Source of the DNA: Austwickia sp039812465
GTDB taxonomy: Bacteria; Actinomycetota; Actinomycetes; Actinomycetales; Dermatophilaceae
Direction of reading: 5' to 3'
NCBI GenBank assembly: GCA_039812465.1
Contig: JBDIAS010000058.1
Span: 1 to 17,623 of the forward strand
Length of the DNA: 17,623 nt
Below the pieces are notes generated by a model. That model had not been told where the DNA came from. It saw only the letters and a program-made list of their open reading frames with translations, and ran no database searches. A program made the position numbers and the translations under genes. Position 1 is the stretch's first letter, and each line of letters starts with the position of its first letter. Below, piece after piece: positions 6,346 through 14,676 of this stretch.

Positions 6346-7309
6346 GCCGATAGCCCGATCCCCCGCCGGCCATGGCCGGCCCAGCCGCCCCACAGGCCAG
6401 CGCGCCGGAGTCCTCTACGGACTCGCCGCGTACGGACTGTGGGGCGGCTTCCCGCTGTACTTCACCTGGTTGGCCGCGGCGGGTCCGTGGGAGATCGTCG
6501 GTCATCGCATCGCGTGGTCGGTGGTCTTCTGCGTCATCCTGCTGGCCTGCACCGGCGGTTTCCCCGCCCTGGCCCGCAAGCTGCGCAACCGGCGGACCCT
6601 CGTGGGCGCGGCGCTCGGCGGACTGTTCGTGGCGGCCAACTGGACCATCTACCTCATCGCGGTGACGAGCGGACGGATCGCCGACGCCGCTCTCGGGTAC
6701 TTCCTGAACCCCCTGGTGAGCGTGGCGCTCGGCCTCATCGTCCTGAGGGAGCGGCTCCGGCCGCTGCAGTGGATCGCCGTCGGGATCGCCGCCCTGGGCG
6801 CGCTCTACCTCACGGTCCAGGCCCACTCGCTGCCGGTGATCCCCCTGGGGTTGGCCTTCTCGTTCGGGATCTACGGGCTGATCAAGAACCGCATGGGCGC
6901 CCGGCTGTCGGCCCTGGAGGGGCTGACCGCCGAGACGATCTGCGTCTCCCCGCTCGCCGCCGTGTTCCTCGGGATGGTCGCCGCACAGGGGGCCACCACG
7001 TTCGGTGCGCTAGGACCCGGTCACACGGCCTTGCTCGCCTCCACCGGCGTCGCGACGGCCGTCCCGCTGCTGCTCTTCGCGGCGTCCGCCCGCCGGGTCC
7101 CGCTGGTGACGATCGGGCTACTGCAGTTCCTGGCGCCGATCATGCAGTTCGGCACCGCGTTGCTGCTCGGGGAGCAGCTAAGCCCGGCCCGGTGGATCGG
7201 CTTCGGCATCATCTGGATCGCCGTCGCCGTCCTGATCGTGGATCTGATGGGGGCCTCGCGCCCACGCTCCAAAGTCGCGGCACCGCTGGAGCCCGGCGTG
7301 GCCGGCTGA
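6335..7309 (+). CDS. rarD: EamA/DMT-superfamily transporter, RarD type
   Basis: The 324-residue product is an integral membrane protein of the drug/metabolite transporter superfamily, with about ten hydrophobic segments and the RarD hallmark near its N terminus (YGLAAYGLWGGFPLYFTW, then WEIVGHRIAWS). RarD proteins are annotated as chloramphenicol-sensitivity proteins from an old phenotype; their physiological substrate is not established. The start is TTG 6335. No ATG or GTG lies in frame before the first membrane segment, and AGGA at 6323-6326 sits eight bases upstream at good spacing. The gene overlaps korB by 11 bases, implying translational coupling. Downstream is the bidirectional hairpin 7356-7393. 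The symbol reflects family membership, not proven function. Confidence 0.88.
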   Translation: MSAEPIARSPAGHGRPSRPTGQRAGVLYGLAAYGLWGGFPLYFTWLAAAGPWEIVGHRIAWSVVFCVILLACTGGFPALARKLRNRRTLVGAALGGLFVAANWTIYLIAVTSGRIADAALGYFLNPLVSVALGLIVLRERLRPLQWIAVGIAALGALYLTVQAHSLPVIPLGLAFSFGIYGLIKNRMGARLSALEGLTAETICVSPLAAVFLGMVAAQGATTFGALGPGHTALLASTGVATAVPLLLFAASARRVPLVTIGLLQFLAPIMQFGTALLLGEQLSPARWIGFGIIWIAVAVLIVDLMGASRPRSKVAAPLEPGVAG

Positions 7310-7355
7310 CCCGCCACCGAAAGGCACCGCGGGACGGATACACGTGAAGGTCGGG

Positions 7356-7393
7356 CACGCGTGAGGCCCCCGCGGACGAGGGCCTCATGCGTG
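7356..7393. terminator. 14-bp-stem bidirectional terminator between rarD and tetR
   Basis: CACGCGTGAGGCCC (7356-7369) pairs with GGGCCTCATGCGTG (7380-7393) over 14 positions, one of them a G-U wobble, around a 10-base loop. It lies in the 120-base gap between the convergent ends of rarD (+) and the TetR gene (-). As with the hairpin at 843-878 there is no T-tract. It should serve the korA-korB-rarD transcript and the regulator gene alike. Confidence 0.85.
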
Positions 7394-7429
7394 AAAAGCC
7401 TTGGTACGTGAAATATCGGGCGCGACGTG

Positions 7430-8062
7430 TCAGGACTCGGAGACCTCTTGGACGGTCATCAGCCCGGCCCCACGGGCCTGCTCGACCACCGCGAGCAACA
7501 CGGCGATGAACCCCTGCAGGACGTCGAACGTCGCCTCGTCGTCGCGATCCACGAGCCAGGCCAGCATCACGCCGTCGGTGACGGCGAGCACCATTCGCGC
7601 GAGGGTCCGGGTGGGGAGGCCTTCGCTGCCGCGGATCCCCATGTTTTCCGTGATCATCCGCTCGATGGCGTCGAGGTAGGTCTTGTAGAGCAACCGCGCG
7701 GCCTCGCCGTCGCCCCGGATCGACCATGCGGCCAGCTCGTAGGACAGCAGCTGGCGACCCGGTTGCTTCTGGGTGTGCTCCCAGAAGGCGCGGAACCCCT
7801 CGTAGACCTTCTGCTCCACCGATTCGGAGTGGCCCTCGAGCGCCGTCGTCACGGAGCCGATCATGGGTTTGATGAAGCTCTCGGCGACGGCGTCGAGGAG
7901 GGCTTCCTTGCTGCTGAAGCAGTAGTGCACCACACCCAGTGACACGTTCGCCTCGTCAGCGATACGACGGACGGATGCGGCGGCCAGTCCCTCCCGGATG
8001 GCCAGTTCGATCGTCGCCTCAATCAGCTGCTCACGGCGCTGCTCTGCTGGCACTCGCGACAT
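7430..8062 (-). CDS. TetR/AcrR-family transcriptional regulator
   Basis: The 210-residue product has the TetR-type DNA-binding domain: SVRRIADEANVSLGVVHYCFSSKEALLDAV at about residues 30-59, preceded by a helix with REQLIEATIELAIREG. The remaining roughly 150 residues form a helical ligand-binding and dimerisation domain with no recognisable ligand. Length is typical. ATG 8062 is the only start that keeps the N-terminal helix. A weak AAGGTGG lies only three bases upstream of it. A perfect inverted repeat covers the start codon (8060-8076), which suggests autoregulation. It converges on rarD and lies downstream of the nuo/prenyl-synthase block on the same strand, separated by 178 bases with a hairpin. 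Neither neighbour is a proven target. Confidence 0.92.
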   Translation of the reverse strand: MSRVPAEQRREQLIEATIELAIREGLAAASVRRIADEANVSLGVVHYCFSSKEALLDAVAESFIKPMIGSVTTALEGHSESVEQKVYEGFRAFWEHTQKQPGRQLLSYELAAWSIRGDGEAARLLYKTYLDAIERMITENMGIRGSEGLPTRTLARMVLAVTDGVMLAWLVDRDDEATFDVLQGFIAVLLAVVEQARGAGLMTVQEVSES

Positions 8063-8076
8063 AAGACCACCTTATG
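8060..8076 (-). promoter_or_regulatory. Inverted repeat and possible -10 overlapping the tetR start codon
   Basis: CATAAG-ACCAC-CTTATG is a perfect 6-5-6 inverted repeat whose left arm contains the complement of the tetR ATG. Read on the minus strand it includes TAAGGT (8074-8069), a TANNNT-type -10 six bases before the A of the ATG, so a leaderless transcript is possible. No good -35 is visible. The arrangement is what an autorepressed TetR gene would show. Confidence 0.5.
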
Positions 8077-8126
8077 ACCAAGACGGGCGATGAACGTGGC
8101 TCCACACCCAAGCCACAGGGTAGCTG

Positions 8127-8138
8127 AACGGTGCCGTT
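8127..8138. other. 12-bp palindrome upstream of tetR
   Basis: AACGGTGCCGTT is a perfect palindrome (arms AACGG/CCGTT) in the gap between the prenyl-synthase gene and tetR, about 65 bases upstream of the tetR start. It shares no sequence with the repeat at 8060-8076. It might be another operator, or part of the structured 3' end of the nuo transcript. Confidence 0.25.
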
Positions 8139-8157
8139 ACCGAATCTTGATGACTAC

Positions 8158-8175
8158 CTGGCGGATCTCCGCCAG
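8158..8175 (-). terminator. Candidate terminator hairpin after the nuo/prenyl-synthase operon
   Basis: CTGGCGGATCTCCGCCAG has 8-base exact complementary arms; as a hairpin it makes a 7-bp stem with a 4-base loop. It begins about 65 bases past the stop of the prenyl-synthase gene and lies before tetR on the same strand. There is no T-run. It is the best terminator candidate in this 178-base gap, but weaker than the two convergent-gene hairpins. Confidence 0.45.
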
Positions 8176-8240
8176 CGGCTCCCCCGGGCTTCACGACCAG
8201 CAACCCTCCTGCAGCGTACCGTCTTCCACGCGTCCCCTCC

Positions 8241-9239
8241 TCACGCATCTCGGTCCACCACCCCTGCGGCCAACGCCCGCAACGCCCGCGTGACGTCGTT
8301 GTCCCCCAGCGGATCCAGCACGTCCTGCGCCCGTTGGGCCACCGCGCGGGTGTGTTGCCGGGCCCTGGCCAGCGCCGGGTGGACGCGCAGAAGCGCCAGC
8401 GCCTCGGCGACGCCCGCCTCGTCCCCGCGCAGATCGCCACGCAGCAGCTCCAGCAAGCGCGCGTCCTCGGGCGCCGACGTCTGACGCACATAGAGCACCG
8501 GAAGCGTCGCCACCCCCTCGCGCAGGTCGGTCCCCAGCTCCTTGCCGGACAAGGCGCCCTCACCCGTGACGTCCAGGAGGTCGTCGGCGAGCTGGAACGC
8601 CACCCCGACCCGCTCCCCGTACTCCTGCAGGATCGACGCGGCGGCGGCATCGCATCCGGAGAACATCGCGCCGTACCGGGCGGCGGTGGCGATCAGCACC
8701 CCGGTCTTGTCGGCCAGCACCCCGAGGTAGTAGCTGACCGGGTCGGCCCCGTCGGGGGCGGGCCGGGCGTCTCGAATCTGGCCCGCGCACAACCGTACGA
8801 AGGTCTCCGCCTGGATCTTCACCGCCTCGGCGCCGAGGTCGGCGACGATCGAACTCGCGGTCCCAAAGAGCAGGTCGCCGACGAGGATCGCGGTGGAGTT
8901 TCCGTACGCGGCGTTGGCGCTGGGCACTCCACGACGCACGTCCGCCTCGTCCATCACGTCGTCGTGGTAGAGCGAGGCCAGGTGGGTCAGCTCCACGGCC
9001 GCGGCCGCCGCGACCGCCTCGTCGGTGACGCCCCGGCCCAGGTGGGCCGCCAGCAGGGTGAGCATCGGACGGAAGCGCTTGCCCCCGGCCGCGAGCAGGT
9101 GTCCACCCGCCTCCGCGAGGAACGGGTCGTCGTGATTCACGCGGGCCTGGAGGAAGTCCTCCACGGCGTCGAGCCCGGTCTGCAGCGAGGCTGCCAGACC
9201 GGGCTCGAGCCCAGGGAGCGCCAGAGCGCGGACGCTCAT
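8241..9239 (-). CDS. Polyprenyl diphosphate synthase, probably for the menaquinone side chain
   Basis: The 332-residue product is a trans-polyprenyl diphosphate synthase that condenses isopentenyl diphosphate onto allylic diphosphates. It has GGKRFRPML (52-60), the first aspartate-rich motif DDVMD (93-97), KTG (178-180) and the second motif DDLLD (219-223) in LADDLLD. The residues just before the first motif (LASLYH) are small at the position that limits chain length, consistent with a medium or long product; exact length cannot be read. ATG 9239 overlaps the nuoN stop as ATGA, so the gene is translationally coupled as the last gene of the nuo operon. This supports a heptaprenyl-to-nonaprenyl synthase for menaquinone, the quinone substrate of actinobacterial complex I. 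A general isoprenoid role cannot be excluded. The reading frame stays open far upstream into nuoN, but that part is a shadow. Confidence 0.93.
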   Translation of the reverse strand: MSVRALALPGLEPGLAASLQTGLDAVEDFLQARVNHDDPFLAEAGGHLLAAGGKRFRPMLTLLAAHLGRGVTDEAVAAAAAVELTHLASLYHDDVMDEADVRRGVPSANAAYGNSTAILVGDLLFGTASSIVADLGAEAVKIQAETFVRLCAGQIRDARPAPDGADPVSYYLGVLADKTGVLIATAARYGAMFSGCDAAAASILQEYGERVGVAFQLADDLLDVTGEGALSGKELGTDLREGVATLPVLYVRQTSAPEDARLLELLRGDLRGDEAGVAEALALLRVHPALARARQHTRAVAQRAQDVLDPLGDNDVTRALRALAAGVVDRDA

Positions 9240-10825
9240 CGCAGGAACGTCGTGGTGGACTCGAACAGGTTCAGCAGCGGACCCGGGAAGACACCCAGCG
9301 CGACCGTGACGACCACGCCGAGCGTGATGGCGAGGCTGGAGCCGAGCGACGGGGCGCTGACCTCCACCACATCGCCGGAGGACGAGGCCTGCGCCTCCGG
9401 GGTCCGGAACATGAGCCCGGCGACCTTGAAGTACGCGTACGCGGTCACGATGCTGCACAGCACGCCCACGACGACCAGGATGGCCCCGGCCGCGCCTCCG
9501 TACTGGATCGCCGGCACGAAGGCCGCGATCTTCGCGGTGAAGCCGGACGTCAGCGGGATGCCCGCGAACGCCAGCAGCAGCACGAAGAACGCCGCGGCGA
9601 ACCGTGGGTGGCTGCGGCCCAGCCCGGCCCACTGCGACAGCGCCGTGGCCTCGGACCCGTCGGAGCGGGTGCGCACCAGGAAGACCATCCCGAAGGCGGC
9701 CAGCGTCGTGAACCCGTAGGCCACGAGGTAGAACAGCACGCCGCCCACCGCGGTGCGGTCGAAGGCGAGCAGGCCCACCAGGATGAACCCGGCGTGCGCG
9801 ATCGAGCTGTAGGCCAGCAGCCGTTTCATGTCCGTCTGGGTCACGGTGAGGACGGCGCCGACGACCATCGTCACCCCGGCCACGATCCACAGGATGAACA
9901 GCCAGTCCCAGCGGGACTGGGCGACGCCGACGTACGCGAGCCGCAGCAGCGCGCCGAAGGCGGCCACCTTGGTGCAGGCGGCCATGAAGCCGGTCACGGG
10001 GGTCGGCGCGCCCTGGTAGACGTCCGGCACCCAGTTGTGGAACGGCCAGGCGCCGATCTTGAACAGCAGGCCGAACATCACCATGAGCACGCCCGGCAGG
10101 AGCAGCCCCTCGCCGACGTCCACGGTGCCGATCGCCTGCCCGATGCGCTCCAGCGACACGCTGCCCGCGAAGCCGTACAGCAGGGCCGCCCCGAAGAGGA
10201 AGAAGGCCGAGCTGAGCGAGCCGAGCAGGAAGTACTTCAGCGCGGCTTCCTGGGACAGCAGCCGCTTGCGCCGGGCGAGCGCGGTCATGATGTAGAGCGG
10301 GAAGGACAGGACCTCCAGCGCCACGAACATCGTCAGCAGGTCGCCCGCCGCGACGAACGCCATCATGCCGCCGACCGAGAAGAGCGTCAGCGGGAACACC
10401 TCGGTGGTGGTGGCACCCAGGCGGGTCGCCATCCGCTCGCCTTCGCTGCCCGGGACGGACCCTCCGGACGGGGTGAAGGCGTCCGCGCCGCGCCCGCCCA
10501 TCCGGTCGGCCATGATCAGCACGGAGAGGCCGGTCAGCACGAGGAGGAGCCCCTGCAGGCCGAGCGCCACGCCGTCGACCACGACGGCGCCGCCGATCGT
10601 CGAGCGTTGGGCTCCGCGGGTGAAGCCGATCAGCACCACGAGGGCGGCCACGAGGGTCGCCATCGTGAGCGGCACTTCCAGCTCGTGCCGGCGCGCGCGG
10701 GGCGCGAACGCCTCGATCAGGACCCCGATCAGCGCGCCGCCGAAGACGATGAGCATCGGCGCGAGCGTCAGCCAGTGGATCTCCGGCGCGGTGAAGCTCT
10801 GGGCCGGGACGAACGCGGGAATCAC
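9236..10825 (-). CDS. nuoN: NADH-quinone oxidoreductase subunit N
   Basis: The 529-residue product is NuoN, one of three antiporter-like proton-pumping subunits in the complex I membrane arm. It is almost wholly hydrophobic, with about 14 membrane segments. LTMFVALEVLSFPLYIM (about 164-180) holds the conserved membrane glutamate (E171), followed by KYFLLGSLSSAFFLFG and, later, a Lys-containing half-channel region (FKIGAWPFHNWVPDVYQGAPTPV). A hydrophilic loop at about 108-140 separates early segments and makes it longer than the E. coli protein. The start is GTG 10825, overlapping the nuoM stop as GTGA; the stop overlaps the next gene as ATGA. Confidence 0.96.
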   Translation of the reverse strand: MIPAFVPAQSFTAPEIHWLTLAPMLIVFGGALIGVLIEAFAPRARRHELEVPLTMATLVAALVVLIGFTRGAQRSTIGGAVVVDGVALGLQGLLLVLTGLSVLIMADRMGGRGADAFTPSGGSVPGSEGERMATRLGATTTEVFPLTLFSVGGMMAFVAAGDLLTMFVALEVLSFPLYIMTALARRKRLLSQEAALKYFLLGSLSSAFFLFGAALLYGFAGSVSLERIGQAIGTVDVGEGLLLPGVLMVMFGLLFKIGAWPFHNWVPDVYQGAPTPVTGFMAACTKVAAFGALLRLAYVGVAQSRWDWLFILWIVAGVTMVVGAVLTVTQTDMKRLLAYSSIAHAGFILVGLLAFDRTAVGGVLFYLVAYGFTTLAAFGMVFLVRTRSDGSEATALSQWAGLGRSHPRFAAAFFVLLLAFAGIPLTSGFTAKIAAFVPAIQYGGAAGAILVVVGVLCSIVTAYAYFKVAGLMFRTPEAQASSSGDVVEVSAPSLGSSLAITLGVVVTVALGVFPGPLLNLFESTTTFLR

Positions 10826-12420
10826 TTGGCACTCCCCTCGACGGCGTGGCTGGAGTCGACGGCCGGCGCCGGATCCTGCACACCCACGATGCTCAGCGTC
10901 TGTTCGACGGAAGGATTGATGACCCGCAGCGCCAGGCTCGGATAGACCCCCAGCAGCACGATCAGCGCGAGCAGCGGGGCGACGACGGCCTTCTCGCGGC
11001 CGACCAGGTCACGCACCGACCGGCGAGTGGCGACCGTTCCCTCCAGGACGGGAGCGCCGTCGCGGTCGACGACCGACTCCCCTGGTGCCGGGCCCGTGAA
11101 CACCCGCTGGTAGAGCAGCAGGATGTAGACCGCGGACAGCAGGATGCCGAGCGAGGAGATCGCGGCGACCCACGGGTTCCACTGGAACGTGCCCATCATC
11201 ACCAGGAACTCGGAGACGAAGGTGCCCAGCCCGGGGAGCGCCAGCCCCGCCATGCCGGCCACCAGGAAGGTCCCGGCGAGCACGGGGGTGACCCGCGCCC
11301 AGCCGCCGTGGTCGCGGACGTACGGGCTGCCGGAGCGGGCCACGAGCATGCCCGCGAGCAGGAACAGCGCCGCCGTGGAGAACCCGTGGTTGAGCATGTA
11401 GAACACCGAACCCTGCCCGGACATCCGGGTGAGGGCGAAGACGCCGAGCACGATGAAGCCGAAGTGGCTGACCGACGTGAACGCGATCAGGCGCATCATG
11501 TGCTGCGAGCCGATCGCCATGAGCCCGCCGTAGATGATCGAGGCGAGCGCGAGGGCCACGACCACGGGCGTCGCCCACTGGCTGGCGTTCGGGAAGAACT
11601 GGAGGCAGAACCGGATCATCCCGAAGGTGCCGACCTTGTCCAACACGCCCACCAGCAGGGTGCTGGTGGCCGGCGTCGCCGCCTCCGCGGCGTCCGGGAG
11701 CCAGGTGTGGACGGGCACCATCGGCGCCTTGATGGCGAAGGCGATGAAGAAGCCGACGAACAGGAGCCGCTCGGTCGTCGGGTCCATGCTCAGCCCGGTC
11801 AGCGAGCTCACCAGGAAACCCTGCGAACCGCCGGGGCCCTGCACGTACACGCCGATGACCGCCACCAGCATGACGAGGCCGCCGGCGAGGGAGTAGAGCA
11901 GGAACTTCAACGCCGCCGCCCGCCGGGCCGCTCCCACGCCGTACCCGGCGATGAGGAAGTAGACCGGGATCAGCATCGCCTCGAAGAACACGTAGAAGAG
12001 GAACAGGTCGGTCGCGGCGAACACGCCGAACATGAACGCCTCCAGCACGAGGAACCAGGCGAAGTAGCCGTTGTCCTTGCTGCCGTCGGCGGGCATGTCG
12101 TCCCACGCGGCCAGGATGCAGATCGGGACCAGGATCGCGGCCATCACGATCATCGCGAGCGCCATGCCGTCGAGGCCGAGGGCGTAGCTGATGCCCCAGC
12201 GGGGGATCCACTCGTGCGTCGAGGTCAGCTGGAACTGCGCCGAGGAACCGGTGTCGTAGAGCGCGAGCCAGACGTACAGGGCGATGGCCAGCGGCACCAG
12301 CGAGAAGGCGAAGGCCACCGGCCGGGCGGCGCGCGCGCCGCTGCGCGGCAGGAACGCCACGATCAGCGCCCCGATGAGGGGCACCACCATCATGACGGTC
12401 AGCCAGTCGACATTGTTCAT
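10822..12420 (-). CDS. nuoM: NADH-quinone oxidoreductase subunit M
   Basis: The 532-residue product is NuoM, the second antiporter-like proton-pumping subunit. LFYVFFEAMLIPVYFLIAGYG (about 140-160) carries the essential membrane glutamate (E147), and APMVPVHTWLPDAAEAATPAT is the canonical NuoM/NuoL half-channel signature. About 14 membrane segments are present. Two starts are possible. ATG 12420 shares one base with the nuoL stop (TGATG). GTG 12423, one codon earlier, makes a GTGA overlap. I favour ATG because GGTGG then sits at better spacing. The C terminus carries a polar tail after the last membrane segment. The stop overlaps nuoN. Confidence 0.96.
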   Translation of the reverse strand: MNNVDWLTVMMVVPLIGALIVAFLPRSGARAARPVAFAFSLVPLAIALYVWLALYDTGSSAQFQLTSTHEWIPRWGISYALGLDGMALAMIVMAAILVPICILAAWDDMPADGSKDNGYFAWFLVLEAFMFGVFAATDLFLFYVFFEAMLIPVYFLIAGYGVGAARRAAALKFLLYSLAGGLVMLVAVIGVYVQGPGGSQGFLVSSLTGLSMDPTTERLLFVGFFIAFAIKAPMVPVHTWLPDAAEAATPATSTLLVGVLDKVGTFGMIRFCLQFFPNASQWATPVVVALALASIIYGGLMAIGSQHMMRLIAFTSVSHFGFIVLGVFALTRMSGQGSVFYMLNHGFSTAALFLLAGMLVARSGSPYVRDHGGWARVTPVLAGTFLVAGMAGLALPGLGTFVSEFLVMMGTFQWNPWVAAISSLGILLSAVYILLLYQRVFTGPAPGESVVDRDGAPVLEGTVATRRSVRDLVGREKAVVAPLLALIVLLGVYPSLALRVINPSVEQTLSIVGVQDPAPAVDSSHAVEGSAK

Positions 12421-14366
12421 CACTGCACCACCCAGACGGCACCGAGGAGGACGACGATGCCGAGCAGCATCGTCAGGGCGTAGGACCGGACGAAACCGTT
12501 CTGGAGCCTGCGCAAGCCGCGGCTGGCGTGTCCCACGACCGAGGTCAGGCCGCGGACCGCGCCGTCTGCGGCGCCCAGGTCGGTGAGCTCGGTCGCGCGG
12601 ACCAGGCCGTTACCCGGGTTGACCAGCAGCACGTCGTTGACGTCGTCCTGGAAGAAGTCGTTGCGCGCCACGGCAGCCGCGAACCCCTTGGCGGGGGCGC
12701 CGACCGGGGAGGCCGCGTACATCTTCCAGGCGAGCCCGACGCCGATGACCATCAGCACGAAGACCAGGCCCTGGATCACCGGGACGGAGAGCACCGGGTG
12801 GTGCTCCTCGCCGGTCGCCACCCCGATGGCGGGGTTCAGCCAGTCGGTGAAGCCGGTGAACGCCAGGATCGCGCCGAGCCCGACCGAGCCAGCCGCGAGC
12901 ACGATCATCGGCACCGTCATGGTGGGCGGCGCCTCGTGCGGGTGGTCGTGCGCCGACCAGCGGGCCTTGCCGTGGAAGGTCATGAAGAACAGCCGGGACA
13001 TGTAGAACGCGGTCAGGCCGGCGGCCAGCAGCGTGACGAGCCCGAAGACCCACGGCCGCCAGCCGTCGCCGATGAACGCGGCCTCGATGATCAGGTCCTT
13101 GCTGAACCACCCCGACAGGAGCGGGAAGCCGATGATCGCGAGCCAGCCTGCGGCGAAGGTCAACCAGGTCGTCTTCATCGCGGTGGACAGGTTGCCGAAG
13201 GTACGCATGTTCACGCGGTCGTTCATGCCGTGCATGACCGATCCCGCGCCGAGGAACATGCCCGCCTTGAAGAAGCCGTGCGTCAGCAGGTGGTAGATCG
13301 CGAAGGCGTAACCCACCGGGCCGAGTCCCGCGGCCAGCAGCATGTAGCCGATCTGGCTCATCGTGGACGCGGCGAGCGCCTTCTTGATGTCGTCCTTCGC
13401 GCAGCCGATGATCGCCCCCATCGTGAGGGTGATCGCGCCCACGATCACGACCGCGAGCTGGGCGTTCGGCGCGAAGTTGAAGATCGGGTGGCTGCGGACC
13501 ACCAGGTAGACACCGGCGGTGACCATGGTCGCGGCGTGGATCAGCGCGGACACCGGCGTCGGGCCGGCCATCGCGTCCCCGAGCCAGCTCTGCAGCGGGA
13601 ACTGGGCCGACTTGCCGCAGGCCGCGAGGAGTAGGAGCAGCCCCATCACGGTCAGCATGGTCGTGCTCGCGCCTTCGGCGCCGGCGCGGACGGTGAGGAA
13701 GTCCACCCCTCCGAACGTCGCGAACATCGCCATGATCGCCAGGCCGAGCCCGAAGTCGCCGACCCGGTTGGCGATGAACGCCTTGTTCGCGGCGGAGGCG
13801 TACGGCGGGTTCCAGTTCCAGAACCCGATCAGCAGGTAGCTGGCGAGACCGACGCCCTCCCAGCCGACGTAGAGGAGCAGGTACGAGTCCGCGAGCACCA
13901 GCAGCAGCATGGCGGCCACGAAGAGGTTGAGGTAGGCGAAGAACCGCCGCTTCTCCGGGTCGTGGGCCATGTAGCCGAGCGAGTAGACGTGGATCAGCGA
14001 GCCGACGAAGGTCACCAGCATCACGAAGCTCATCGAGAGCTGGTCGACCATCATTCCGAACGGCAGCTCCAGGGAGCCCGCCGCGACCCAGGTGTAGAGC
14101 TGGAGGTGCTGGGCGCGGTCCGGGGTGGCCTTGCCGAGCATCTCCAGGAGGATGGCGAGGCCGACGCCGAAGGAGGCCCAGGACAGGCCGACCGCGAGGC
14201 CGGGACCGAACTTGTCGGTGCGCCGACCCCCGACGAGCAGGATCACGGCGCCGAGCACCGGCAGGGCGACGAGGAGCCAGGCCCAGGTGGCGGCGCCGGA
14301 GGCCGGCGCGACCTGGATGGGTGTGGAGGCCGTTAACGTGCCGACGGCCGAGGGGATGAGTTGCAC
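12420..14366 (-). CDS. nuoL: NADH-quinone oxidoreductase subunit L
   Basis: The 648-residue product is NuoL, the distal antiporter-like subunit of complex I, with the long lateral helix expected near the C terminus. Motifs include LLLYVGWEGVGLASYLLIGFW (about 163-183, conserved E170), NRVGDFGLGLA (200-210) and QSWLGDAMAGPTPVSALIHAATMV. The start is GTG 14366 with GGAG six bases upstream, immediately after nuoK. No other ATG or GTG precedes the first membrane segment. This gives a 28-residue polar N-terminal extension before the hydrophobic WAWLLVALPVLGAVILL that is not typical of the family. Residue 11 in it is encoded by TTA (14336-14334), the only in-frame TTA leucine codon I found in the window. 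In streptomycetes TTA codons can make genes depend on the bldA tRNA. Confidence 0.96.
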   Translation of the reverse strand: MQLIPSAVGTLTASTPIQVAPASGAATWAWLLVALPVLGAVILLVGGRRTDKFGPGLAVGLSWASFGVGLAILLEMLGKATPDRAQHLQLYTWVAAGSLELPFGMMVDQLSMSFVMLVTFVGSLIHVYSLGYMAHDPEKRRFFAYLNLFVAAMLLLVLADSYLLLYVGWEGVGLASYLLIGFWNWNPPYASAANKAFIANRVGDFGLGLAIMAMFATFGGVDFLTVRAGAEGASTTMLTVMGLLLLLAACGKSAQFPLQSWLGDAMAGPTPVSALIHAATMVTAGVYLVVRSHPIFNFAPNAQLAVVIVGAITLTMGAIIGCAKDDIKKALAASTMSQIGYMLLAAGLGPVGYAFAIYHLLTHGFFKAGMFLGAGSVMHGMNDRVNMRTFGNLSTAMKTTWLTFAAGWLAIIGFPLLSGWFSKDLIIEAAFIGDGWRPWVFGLVTLLAAGLTAFYMSRLFFMTFHGKARWSAHDHPHEAPPTMTVPMIVLAAGSVGLGAILAFTGFTDWLNPAIGVATGEEHHPVLSVPVIQGLVFVLMVIGVGLAWKMYAASPVGAPAKGFAAAVARNDFFQDDVNDVLLVNPGNGLVRATELTDLGAADGAVRGLTSVVGHASRGLRRLQNGFVRSYALTMLLGIVVLLGAVWVVQ

Positions 14367-14376
14367 GCCTCGCTCC

Positions 14377-14676
14377 TTACAGCTTCAGCAGGTTGGCCTC
14401 GTCAACGGAGGCCGAGCGTCGGGCACGGTAGATGGTCACGATGATCGCCAGGCCGACCACAACCTCGGCGGCCGCCACGACCATCACGATCAACGCGATG
14501 ACCTGGCCGTCGAGGGTTCCGTGGATCCGCGCGAAGGTCACGAACGCGAGGTTCACCGCGTTGAGCATGAGCTCGATCCCCAGGAACACGAGGATGGAGT
14601 TGCGGCGTGTCATCACCGTGGCGGCGCCGATCGCGAAGAGGACCGCCGCCAGGTAGACGTAGCTCATGAGGCTCAT
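14377..14676 (-). CDS. nuoK: NADH-quinone oxidoreductase subunit K
   Basis: The 99-residue product is NuoK, the small three-helix subunit at the hinge of the proton-transfer chain. It has the two membrane glutamates, E35 in LGIELMLNAVNLAF and E71 in VAAAEVVVGLAI, matching E36 and E72 of the E. coli protein. The helices are at about 5-22, 28-48 and 58-83. ATG 14676 overlaps the nuoJ stop as ATGA. A second in-frame ATG three codons later is possible but would lose the overlap. Ten bases containing GGAG separate it from nuoL. Confidence 0.96.
   Translation of the reverse strand: MSLMSYVYLAAVLFAIGAATVMTRRNSILVFLGIELMLNAVNLAFVTFARIHGTLDGQVIALIVMVVAAAEVVVGLAIIVTIYRARRSASVDEANLLKL

Noticed and set aside
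8241..10883. Single 880-codon frame that could suggest a fused protein
   Set aside because: Only the C-terminal third is the prenyl synthase. The rest is an out-of-frame shadow of nuoN, and the ATGA overlap marks the true start at 9239.
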